Shown: positions 1 through 5,299 of the stretch, in pieces | Layout of the letters: each line of letters opens with the position of its first letter | How positions within the stretch are numbered: position 1 is the first letter of the stretch | Source of the DNA: an uncultured beta proteobacterium | Lineage (GTDB): Bacteria; Pseudomonadota; Gammaproteobacteria; Burkholderiales; Rhodocyclaceae | Direction: 5' to 3' | Assembly: GCA_903910495.1 (NCBI GenBank) | Contig: CAIVZW010000435.1 | Span: forward strand, 1-5,299 | Length of the DNA: 5,299 nucleotides | Notes under the pieces: model-generated | Told to the model about the DNA's origin: nothing | The model's database searches: none | Seen by the model: only the letters and a program-made list of their open reading frames with translations | Translations under genes and position numbers: made by a program

Positions 1-517
1 GGCCGACTCCCATGCCGCGCATCTTGCGTTCGAAGGTGTGTGCGATCCGTCCATAGCCGACCAGACCGAGCGTCAAACCAGCGATGCGGTACATCTTTTC
101 CCGCCGCGCGACATTCCACGCCCCGTTGCGTACCGCCCGATCCCGCTGCACAACGTGACGCACGACGGCGAGGAGCAGCGCCATGGCGTGATCGCTGACT
201 TCCTCAGCGCCATAGTCAGGAACGTTGGCAACGTAGATCCGGCGCGCTGCCGCAGCCACGCGGTCGATGGCGTCTACACCGATGCCGTAGCGCACCACGG
301 CACGGCAACGCGGCGCGCCGGCGAGCGCCGCGGCGTTGACCGGAGATTCCCTGACCAGCGCCGCGTCGGCATCAACGAGCGCTGCGGCGACGGCCGCAGC
401 GTCGTTCCTACAGGGGCGCACGACCACCGTCGCACCGACTTCAGCGAGTATCGCCTGTTCGGTCGCGTAACTGTCATAGCCGTCGTCAAGGACGACGACG
501 CGCAATGCTTCAGTCAT
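1..517 (-). CDS. D-isomer-specific 2-hydroxyacid dehydrogenase, N-terminal part (partial at left edge)
   Basis: The gene starts at ATG 517-515 and runs off the left edge with no stop, giving 172 visible residues; the family is usually about 310-345 long. It belongs to the NAD(P)-dependent D-2-hydroxyacid dehydrogenases (phosphoglycerate dehydrogenase / CtBP-like), cytoplasmic enzymes that interconvert 2-hydroxy and 2-keto acids. Residues 1-100 form the substrate/catalytic domain, with the family stretch VRYGIGVDAID at about 75-85 and NVPDYGAEEVSDHAMALLL at about 98-116. The Rossmann nucleotide-binding start is GLVGYGRIA at 151-159; its third glycine is alanine, a change I believe occurs in CtBP-like members. 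The catalytic Arg, Glu and His lie beyond the edge. The start follows the dctP stop by 3 bases, with GAAGAGG (530-524) as ribosome binding site inside dctP, so it is probably translationally coupled and co-transcribed with the TRAP genes. That context suggests it acts on the imported acid. The family is secure; the substrate is unknown. Confidence 0.9.
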   Translation of the reverse strand, partial: MTEALRVVVLDDGYDSYATEQAILAEVGATVVVRPCRNDAAAVAAALVDADAALVRESPVNAAALAGAPRCRAVVRYGIGVDAIDRVAAAARRIYVANVPDYGAEEVSDHAMALLLAVVRHVVQRDRAVRNGAWNVARREKMYRIAGLTLGLVGYGRIAHTFERKMRGMGVG

Positions 518-520
518 GGG

Positions 521-1528
521 CTACCTCTTCTGTTCGGCGATTGCGGCAAAGAGGCGGTCAACCCATTCCTTGCCGACGTCTTTTTCGACGAAGGCACGCA
601 CCGGCGGCTGCGCCAGCTTGCGGAAGGCATCGACTTCAGGCAGGCTCAGTTCGGTCACTTCCATGCCCTTCTCGCTCAGGATCTTCTTGGCACCCAGGTC
701 TTGCTCGGAGGTCATACGACGGTGAATGTCACGGGCAATCTTGCTGCCCTCAAGCACGGCTTTTTGCTCATCGGCGCTCAGGCTCTTGAAGAACTTGTCG
801 TTGATCATGTAGGCGTGGATGCTCCACACATGGCCGTCAAGCGTAGCGTATTTCTGGTACTGGTAGAGACTGGCGGCGAGGATGTTGGTGACCCCATTCT
901 CCTGTCCGTCAACGACTTTCGATTGCAAGGCGGTCGGCAGCTCACCCCACGGAACGGCCGACGGGGAGGCACCAAGCGATTCGATCAAAGACTTGAACAC
1001 GGGACTCGGTTGAATGCGCATCTTCATGCCCTTCATGTCGGCTGGTGACTTGATCGGGCGCAGGCTGTTGGTGAAATGACGGACCCCGTTATCGGCGAGC
1101 GCGAGAAGGCGGATGCCGGACCTCTGCAACATCAGGTCGGCGAAATCCTGGCCGAACTTGGAGTCATAGACGCGCCAGGCGTGCTGGTGATTGTCGTAGA
1201 GATAGGGGATGCCGAGAATCGAAATCGGTTTGAACACACTGGCGATGGCACCGTCGTGCGCCACGGCGAGTTCGAGCGTGCCGAGCTTGACTCCTTCCAT
1301 TGTTTCCGCGTCCTTGCCGAACTGGCCGGCCGGATAGATCTCGACCTTGATCGAATTCTTGGTGGTCTTTTCGACATGCTCCTTGAAGGCCAGCGCCGCC
1401 GCGTGCTTGGGTTGATCGACGTTGGCCGGCTGGAAGTGTGCGTACTTCAGGACTTTTTGCTGAGCCTGCGCCAGTGGCGCGAAAGCGACCGCAGCGAAGA
1501 CCAGCGATACCGCGATTTTCTTGAACAT
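521..1528 (-). CDS. dctP: TRAP transporter periplasmic solute-binding protein, DctP family
   Basis: This 335-residue protein is a typical-length DctP-type binding protein, the periplasmic subunit that captures a carboxylate and delivers it to the DctQM membrane pair. Residues 1-22 are a Sec signal peptide (KK, hydrophobic core, AQA cleavage site before QQ23). The mature chain opens with the family-like LKYAHFQPANVDQPKH. Other family marks are IYPAGQFGKDAETMEGVKLGTLE (about 64-86), MKGMKMRIQ with Arg171, which aligns with the conserved Arg that salt-bridges the substrate carboxylate (Arg147 of SiaP), then PWGELPTALQ (193-202) and VDGQENG (206-212). The start is fixed by the signal peptide and by a consensus AGGAGG six bases upstream. 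The gene lies 22 bases after dctM and 3 bases before the dehydrogenase. It is last of the three TRAP genes and has the strongest ribosome binding site, as suits a subunit needed in excess. The sequence does not identify the ligand; the gene symbol denotes the family, not proven C4-dicarboxylate transport. Confidence 0.96.
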   Translation of the reverse strand: MFKKIAVSLVFAAVAFAPLAQAQQKVLKYAHFQPANVDQPKHAAALAFKEHVEKTTKNSIKVEIYPAGQFGKDAETMEGVKLGTLELAVAHDGAIASVFKPISILGIPYLYDNHQHAWRVYDSKFGQDFADLMLQRSGIRLLALADNGVRHFTNSLRPIKSPADMKGMKMRIQPSPVFKSLIESLGASPSAVPWGELPTALQSKVVDGQENGVTNILAASLYQYQKYATLDGHVWSIHAYMINDKFFKSLSADEQKAVLEGSKIARDIHRRMTSEQDLGAKKILSEKGMEVTELSLPEVDAFRKLAQPPVRAFVEKDVGKEWVDRLFAAIAEQKR

Positions 1529-1534
1529 TGTTTT

Positions 1535-1540
1535 CCTCCT
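1535..1540 (-). promoter_or_regulatory. Strong ribosome binding site of dctP
   Basis: On the minus strand AGGAGG lies six bases (AAAACA) before the dctP ATG. This is a full-consensus Shine-Dalgarno with good spacing, clearly better than those of dctQ and dctM in the same operon, and it confirms the start at 1528. Confidence 0.85.
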
Positions 1541-1550
1541 TAGGGGTGAA

Positions 1551-2840
1551 TTAATGCGAAAAGCCCAACCATCTCGGAACGATAAGGCTCACTTCTGGAA
1601 CAAAAATTACCAACAACAGAACAGAAAGTTCGGCGACGATGAACGGGATCATGGCTAAAGATATGGCTTCAAATTTCAGGCGGCTGACAGAGGTGATCAC
1701 GAACAGGACGCCACCCACCGGTGGGGTGATCAGGCCTATTGTCAGGTTGAGAACGACGGCCATGGCGAAATGCAGCGGATCGATTCCAAACTGCGTGGTC
1801 AGCGGCGCAAGTACCGGGACGAGAATGATCACCGCCGGCAGGGTGTCGATGAAGAAGCCGCAGATGAAGACGAAGAGGGCGACGATCAGCATGGCCATCA
1901 TCGGGCTGCTGGTCATCTGGCCGATCGCCAGCGCGACTTCCTGCGGCAGTTGCAGGATGGTCAGGATCCAGGCAAAGAGCGAGGCCATGGCCACGATCAG
2001 CAACGCGCCGGAAGTGACCAGCGAGCTTTGCAGCAAGACCTTGGCGATCAGGCGCGGGGTCAGTACGCGGGTGACCAGGGTTCCGACCAACAGCGCATAA
2101 ACAACTGCCACGGCGGAGGCCTCGGTCGCGGTAAACAGGCCGCTGATGATGCCACCGATGATGATCAACGGCATCAATATCGCCGGAATCGCTTTCCAGA
2201 AATAGCGGCCGCGCTCGGCCCAAGTCGATTTCTTCTTGTCCGATTTATAGCCGTTGCGCACCGAGATGATGTGGTTGGTGATCACCAGCGAGAGGCCAAG
2301 CAACAGGCCCGGAAGGATCCCGGCCATGAACAGCCCGCCGACGGTGACGCGATTGTCGGTGATGGCGTAGATAACCATGATGATCGACGGCGGAATGATC
2401 GGGCCTATGGTCGCGGTCGCTCCAGATAGCGCGGCCGAGTAGTGCGGATCATAACCGGCGCGCTGCATCATGCGCATCATGATCGCACCCGGTCCGGCGG
2501 CATCGGCGAGAGCCGAGCCGCTGATCCCGGCGAAGATCATGTTGGTCAATACGTTGACGTGGCCGAGACCGCCGCGAATGTGTCCGACCAGGCTGCTGGT
2601 AAAGCGCAGGATGGCGGTAGTGATGGCGCTCGCCGACATCAGGTCGGCGGCCAGCACGAAGAAGGGTACGGCCATCAGCGGGAAGGAGTTGATTCCGCCA
2701 AAGAAACGTTGCGGAACAGAAAGTAGCGAGAGTTTTCCTTCTACAACCAGCGCCAGCAAACCAGCACCACCCATGACAAATGCAAGAGGAACACCGATCG
2801 CCATGGCTCCAACAAATACAATAAGCAGCGTGAGGCCCAT
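1551..2840 (-). CDS. dctM: TRAP transporter large permease subunit, DctM family
   Basis: At 429 residues this matches the usual DctM length (about 425-430). It is the inner-membrane protein that carries substrate across using the sodium (or proton) gradient. The protein is strongly hydrophobic throughout, with about 11-12 membrane segments. Family motifs include PLMAVPFFVLAADLM (54-68), MIFAGISGSALADAAGPGAI (101-120), the first proline-rich hairpin GPIIPPSI (146-153), FTATEASAVAVVYAL (236-250), GFFIDTLPAVIILVPVLAPL (328-347) and the second hairpin GLITPPVGG (369-377). The paired IPPS and TPPVG elements reflect the two-fold repeat of the transport domain. The start overlaps the dctQ stop by one base (TAATG), with AGAAGGA (2853-2847) six bases before ATG, so translation is probably coupled to dctQ. 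The gene is intact. The family assignment is secure; it is a separate DctM and not a QM fusion. Confidence 0.97.
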   Translation of the reverse strand: MGLTLLIVFVGAMAIGVPLAFVMGGAGLLALVVEGKLSLLSVPQRFFGGINSFPLMAVPFFVLAADLMSASAITTAILRFTSSLVGHIRGGLGHVNVLTNMIFAGISGSALADAAGPGAIMMRMMQRAGYDPHYSAALSGATATIGPIIPPSIIMVIYAITDNRVTVGGLFMAGILPGLLLGLSLVITNHIISVRNGYKSDKKKSTWAERGRYFWKAIPAILMPLIIIGGIISGLFTATEASAVAVVYALLVGTLVTRVLTPRLIAKVLLQSSLVTSGALLIVAMASLFAWILTILQLPQEVALAIGQMTSSPMMAMLIVALFVFICGFFIDTLPAVIILVPVLAPLTTQFGIDPLHFAMAVVLNLTIGLITPPVGGVLFVITSVSRLKFEAISLAMIPFIVAELSVLLLVIFVPEVSLIVPRWLGFSH

Positions 2841-3397
2841 TACATATCCTTCTCGTCTATGGATTCCAGGCTCTCCGACACTTCATGCTCACCAGCAACA
2901 TAGCCGCGCCAAATGAACAGCAGGTGAGCAAAGAGGCAGATTGCGCCGATCGGCACACAGGCATAGGGAATGGCCATGGAGATGTTGATCATTGGCGATT
3001 CAAGATCGACGGCAAAGTTGGCAAAGAGCAGACCGAGAACGGCGACGGTGACAAAGAACACCGCCATCAGACAGACCACTAGAATGCGTAGACGCCGTCG
3101 CGATTGTGGCGAAAGCATGTCCTGCAGAAGCTCGACGGCGACATGGCGTCCCTCTCGCAAGGCTAAACCAGCGCCGACAAAGGCGATCCACACCATCAGG
3201 TATTGCGAAACCTCTTCTGCCCAAGTGTTCGAAAAGCCAAACACGTAACGCGTGACGACATTGGTGAACACCAAGGCCACCATCACTGCCATCATTGCGA
3301 CGACTAAAGCTTGATTCAGGAAAACGAACGAGGATTCGAATTTTCCGCGTTTACGGGAAGACCGATCATCTGCCGTAGGTTGCGCAACTTCTGTCAT
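2840..3397 (-). CDS. dctQ: TRAP transporter small permease subunit, DctQ family
   Basis: This 185-residue protein is the small membrane subunit that pairs with DctM and completes the docking surface for the binding protein. After a charged, hydrophilic cytoplasmic N-tail (1-20) there are four predicted membrane segments, at about 27-48, 64-82, 104-128 and 141-163. Family signature residues are VVTRYVFGFSNTWAEEVSQYLMVWIAFVGAGLALREGRHVAVELL (47-91), including the conserved Arg-Tyr, Trp-x-Glu-Glu and Gly-x-His positions. A short acidic C-tail follows (HEVSESLESIDEKD). It is the first gene of the operon: upstream lies the AT-rich promoter region, and downstream it shares one base with dctM. The ribosome binding site is weak (GTGGGA, about six bases before ATG). 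No other methionine precedes the first membrane segment, so the start at 3397 is favoured. Confidence 0.94.
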   Translation of the reverse strand: MTEVAQPTADDRSSRKRGKFESSFVFLNQALVVAMMAVMVALVFTNVVTRYVFGFSNTWAEEVSQYLMVWIAFVGAGLALREGRHVAVELLQDMLSPQSRRRLRILVVCLMAVFFVTVAVLGLLFANFAVDLESPMINISMAIPYACVPIGAICLFAHLLFIWRGYVAGEHEVSESLESIDEKDM

Positions 3398-3429
3398 AGG
3401 CTATCCCACTCTTGTTATCGTCAGACAAA

Positions 3430-3451
3430 ACAAATAGTCAGCTTTATTTGT
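3430..3451. repeat. 22-base inverted repeat next to the large palindrome
   Basis: Perfect seven-base arms ACAAATA (3430-3436) and TATTTGT (3445-3451) flank an eight-base spacer, within the predicted dctQ leader. The repeat overlaps the 46-base palindrome by two bases, and its centre is 32 bases from the palindrome's, about three helical turns. It could be a second operator or a weak leader hairpin. In such AT-rich DNA a seven-base inverted repeat can arise by chance, so confidence is moderate. Confidence 0.4.
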
Positions 3452-3495
3452 AGTAGTGTTACTTTTATATTTAAATAGAAATGTAATACTACTAC
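3450..3495. promoter_or_regulatory. 46-base near-perfect palindrome, likely operator
   Basis: Two 23-base arms meet between 3472 and 3473. The outer 13 bases are GTAGTAGTGTTAC on the left and GTAATACTACTAC on the right, complementary at 12 of 13 positions (a G-T pair is the exception). The inner ten bases of each arm pair at eight positions, and the centre is TATTTAAATA. That makes 20 of 23 positions complementary. The symmetry ends abruptly at both outer edges. The element covers the proposed -10 region and the first roughly 30 transcribed bases, where a repressor would block initiation. No T-run follows in either direction, so it does not look like a terminator. Operator is an inference from symmetry and position; the binding protein is unknown. 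Confidence 0.6.
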
Positions 3496-3513
3496 CTTTA
3501 TATGGCCTGTCAA
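3486..3513 (-). promoter_or_regulatory. Candidate sigma70 promoter of the dctQMP operon
   Basis: On the minus strand a perfect -35 hexamer TTGACA (3513-3508) is followed after 16 bases by TAGTAT (3491-3486), a 4/6 match to TATAAT keeping the T1, A2 and T6 positions. A 19-base spacing to TATTAC (3488-3483) is an alternative. Transcription would begin near 3479, leaving a leader of about 80 bases before dctQ. The site lies where base composition turns sharply AT-rich, and the -10 element falls within the large palindrome. No sigma54 -24/-12 pair with correct spacing was seen here. Confidence 0.5.
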
Positions 3514-3540
3514 GGCACTTTTTATGTATTGGATTAACCG

Positions 3541-3780
3541 GTAATGGAGGGGATATTAACGCTGGCCTGCCGGGGATCACAGTCGTTGTGGCAACAGCGC
3601 TGAGAATGCCTCCGGACCGGACGCCAAGCAGCTCAAATGTTCAGGGGCTGAGCTTCGCGATCCTGCTCAGACTGATGCCAGCAATCACCTGGATTTCTGT
3701 AGCGGTGCTCCAGATCACCGGTACTGACTACCTGTGACGAGTTCTTCCCTCAGCGCTTGGCTATGGAAAGGCACCGCCAG
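3541..3780. other. Intergenic stretch without a supportable gene
   Basis: Between the AT-rich promoter region and the candidate terminator lies ordinary, moderately GC-rich sequence. The plus strand is open from a GTG at 3456 to 3737, but that frame starts inside the palindrome, lacks a ribosome binding site and gives a 93-residue product I do not recognise. The minus strand in the complementary frame has few stops but also no recognisable product. Minor items are a TCCGG-A-CCGGA palindrome (3611-3621) and a five-base stem CGGTG/CACCG near 3705-3722. It may be decayed or noncoding DNA. Confidence 0.5.
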
Positions 3781-3805
3781 AAAAGGCTCAATTGGCTGAA
3801 AGCCA
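3781..3805 (-). terminator. Weak candidate terminator downstream of the AEC permease gene
   Basis: About 70-94 bases past the AEC stop, the minus strand can form a five-base stem TGGCT/AGCCA with a three-base loop. Alternatively GGCT pairs with an AGCC directly followed by TTTT (3784-3781). The stems are short and the U-run is only four bases, so this is suggestive only; the location after the last codon is the main support. Confidence 0.22.
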
Positions 3806-3874
3806 GATCGGCACAAGGCGTCAGGTGATTTACCCGGATATCTTCACCCTGTAATTGAATCGTTCGCCCGGTGC

Positions 3875-4831
3875 TCACCAGACTGGAAAATACTTGAATA
3901 CCCAGAGCACGCCACTGATCGTGAAAAACGAGGTAACGGTGGTAACCAGCAAGGCCACCGCGCTGGAATCCTCCTGACCATAAGCCTGAGCCAGGGTCGG
4001 ATAGATGCCCACCATGGGCATGGCCGCTGTCAATACGACGGCCATGCGCAGCGATGGCTCCATTTCGCCCATTCCCAGTGCCGACAGTACCGTTATGGCC
4101 AGGAATACGGCCAGTGGATGAAAAACCAGCTTGCCGATAACAATCGGTGCAATCTGCGATCCCATGCCGCGCACTGAAAGTCCAACCAGGGTCCCCCCGA
4201 CGACAAAAAGCGCGATGGCGCTGCACGTCGTGGCCAGAAGATCGATGGTGCGCAGCAGAGGCTCCGGCAATTTCCAGCCGAGAAGAGAGATGCTCAGTCC
4301 GGCGAGCAAACCGATAATCATGGGATTGGTCGCCAAACGCACCAGCGATTTTCTAACCACTTTCCAGCGTCCGGACCCACCGTGATTACCTTCGGCCATG
4401 AACAGCAGCAGGGGGAAAAAGACCAGGTTCTCCAGCATCATGTTGAGCGCAAATGACACGCCGGCTACTGGAGCAAGGGTCAGCAACAGGATCGGATAGC
4501 CCACAAACGCGCTGTTCGGGCAGGCCATACCCATGGCATAAATGGCGCTGGCCGAGGGAGTCAGGACGGGAAAGCGCCGACACCAGAAATAGCCCGAGCT
4601 AATCACCAGCAGGGAACCCGTCAGATAGGCCAGCAGATAGCTGAGATTGAGAACGTCCCCGATCTGGCGCTGGGAAAGGGATCTGAACAGAAGTGCGGGC
4701 AGGGCGAGGTTGAGCACAAACTTGCCGAATATGCGCATATCGGCCTTGCTGAAGACACCGCTGCGCGTCATCAAGAAGCCAAGAGCGATGATGATGTAAA
4801 TCGGGCTGGTTATGGCCAGGACATCGAGCAT
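3875..4831 (-). CDS. AEC (auxin efflux carrier) family permease
   Basis: This 318-residue protein has the usual length of bacterial AEC transporters, which have about ten membrane segments and are related in fold to bile acid:sodium symporters. Characterised bacterial members move small carboxylates such as malonate, malate or lactate. Family features are the N-terminal ITSPIYIIIALGFLMTRSG (7-25), NLALPALLF (41-49) with its conserved proline, the first crossover region CPNSAFVGYPI (104-114), IALFVVGGTLVGL (206-218), GKLVFHPLAVF (233-243), and the second half crossover MPMVGIYPTLAQAYG (271-285). A hydrophilic loop (about 147-162) separates the two halves. The start is chosen because the first membrane segment follows directly; the ribosome binding site is weak (AGAAGA, eight bases upstream). 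It lies 47 bases after uvrD, with no terminator visible between them, so read-through is possible. It is 477 bases from the TRAP operon. Substrate and direction of transport cannot be inferred. Confidence 0.92.
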   Translation of the reverse strand: MLDVLAITSPIYIIIALGFLMTRSGVFSKADMRIFGKFVLNLALPALLFRSLSQRQIGDVLNLSYLLAYLTGSLLVISSGYFWCRRFPVLTPSASAIYAMGMACPNSAFVGYPILLLTLAPVAGVSFALNMMLENLVFFPLLLFMAEGNHGGSGRWKVVRKSLVRLATNPMIIGLLAGLSISLLGWKLPEPLLRTIDLLATTCSAIALFVVGGTLVGLSVRGMGSQIAPIVIGKLVFHPLAVFLAITVLSALGMGEMEPSLRMAVVLTAAMPMVGIYPTLAQAYGQEDSSAVALLVTTVTSFFTISGVLWVFKYFPVW

Positions 4832-4878
4832 GAGCGGAGTCTTCTATCGAGGCCGGTGGTGGATTGTTCGTCCGCCCA

Positions 4879-5299
4879 TCATAACGGTGTCAGCTTCGCA
4901 TACTCGAGCGCCAGCCATTTCATGCCCGCTGCGCCAAAATTCACCTGCACCCGCGCATCCGGCCCGCGCCCTTCCGCTGCAACAATCACGCCGTGACCGA
5001 ACTTGGCGTGGTGCACGTTCTGCCCGATGCGCAGAACGCCTGCAGACGGCGCCGATTCAGAATATGAAGCTCGATCACCGGACGAGTCCGACGTGTAAGC
5101 GGGCGTCTTGGGGGCAAAGGCCGGCGCATGGCCGATCTTGCGCAGCAACTCTTCGGGTAGTTCTTCAAGAAAGAGCGAAGGCAGGCAGTAGCGCGTCTGG
5201 CCATGCAGCATACGCGTTTGCGCGTGCGAGAGATAAAGCCGCTTGCGCGCGCGCGTCATCGCCACATACATCAGCCGCCGCTCTTCCTCCAGACCGTCA
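4879..5299 (-). CDS. uvrD: UvrD/PcrA-type superfamily 1 DNA helicase, C-terminal end (partial at right edge)
   Basis: Only the last 139 residues are visible; the full protein is normally about 720-760. The reading frame stays open to the right edge, so the methionine at 5271 is internal. UvrD is a 3'-5' ATP-dependent helicase acting in nucleotide excision repair and mismatch repair. The visible part begins with helicase motif VI, EEERRLMYVAMTRARKRLYL (residues 4-23), whose arginines contact the ATP phosphates in this superfamily. A variable, Ser/Ala/Pro-rich linker follows (about 55-87). The end is a small Tudor-like domain (about 90-139: GQNVHHAKFGHGVIVAAEGRG, then ARVQVNFGAAGMKWLALEYAKL), a domain known in UvrD/PcrA to bind RNA polymerase. 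That domain separates it from Rep, which lacks it. The gene appears intact up to its TGA stop at 4881-4879. Confidence 0.93.
   Translation of the reverse strand, partial: DGLEEERRLMYVAMTRARKRLYLSHAQTRMLHGQTRYCLPSLFLEELPEELLRKIGHAPAFAPKTPAYTSDSSGDRASYSESAPSAGVLRIGQNVHHAKFGHGVIVAAEGRGPDARVQVNFGAAGMKWLALEYAKLTPL

Noticed and set aside
38..1048. A 336-codon open frame on the plus strand.
   Set aside because: It lies antisense to the dehydrogenase and dctP, both with clear family motifs. Its product is rich in Arg, His, Gly and Asp with no recognisable domain, as expected for a shadow frame in GC-rich DNA.
1770..2429. A 219-codon plus-strand frame within dctM.
   Set aside because: It is antisense to the well-supported DctM, and its Gln/Asp/Arg/His-rich product is typical of the complement of a membrane protein gene.
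3450..3495. The large palindrome as an intrinsic terminator.
   Set aside because: The stem is AT-rich and no U-run follows it on either strand; its position just downstream of a -35 box and upstream of dctQ fits an operator better.
3504..3517. A possible sigma54 promoter, since dct-type genes are sometimes sigma54-dependent.
   Set aside because: The plus strand GG and GC pairs are separated by nine bases instead of ten and face away from dctQ; no match was found on the minus strand.
3456..3737. A 93-codon plus-strand frame in the intergenic region.
   Set aside because: It begins with GTG inside the palindrome, has no ribosome binding site, and its product has no recognisable motif.
3750..4226. 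A minus-strand 158-codon frame overlapping the end of the AEC gene.
   Set aside because: It is an out-of-frame shadow of the AEC permease, lacks family features and has no ribosome binding site.

Overview
The window reads as chromosomal DNA of a GC-rich proteobacterium, most likely a betaproteobacterium. This rests on general protein character (UvrD C-terminus, TRAP subunits) and on overall base composition; no 16S rRNA or other taxonomic marker is present. All supported genes lie on the minus strand, so the biological order runs from high to low coordinates.

Right edge to left: (1) the 3' end of a UvrD/PcrA-type DNA helicase gene (4879-5299, cut by the window edge); (2) after a 47-base gap, an AEC (auxin efflux carrier) family permease (3875-4831); (3) a 477-base intergenic region (3398-3874), GC-rich and featureless on its right side and strongly AT-rich on its left, where a sigma70-like promoter and two inverted repeats sit; (4) a compact tripartite TRAP transporter operon in the order dctQ (2840-3397), dctM (1551-2840), dctP (521-1528); (5) 3 bases further on, the N-terminal half of an NAD-dependent D-2-hydroxyacid dehydrogenase gene (1-517, cut by the left edge).

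The TRAP genes and the dehydrogenase are almost certainly one transcription unit. dctQ and dctM share one base (TAATG), dctM and dctP are 22 bases apart, and the dehydrogenase ribosome binding site lies in the last codons of dctP. The simplest reading is uptake of a carboxylate, plausibly a 2-hydroxy or sugar acid, by the periplasmic binding protein and the QM membrane pair, followed by oxidation or reduction in the cytoplasm. The substrate cannot be read from the sequence.

The least ordinary part is the control region. A 46-base, nearly perfect palindrome (3450-3495) covers the -10 region and predicted start site of the TRAP promoter. A second inverted repeat (3430-3451) abuts it, with centres 32 bases apart. 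This looks like a compound operator, but no regulator gene is visible in the window. I found no RNA genes, CRISPR arrays, insertion sequences or clear novel system.
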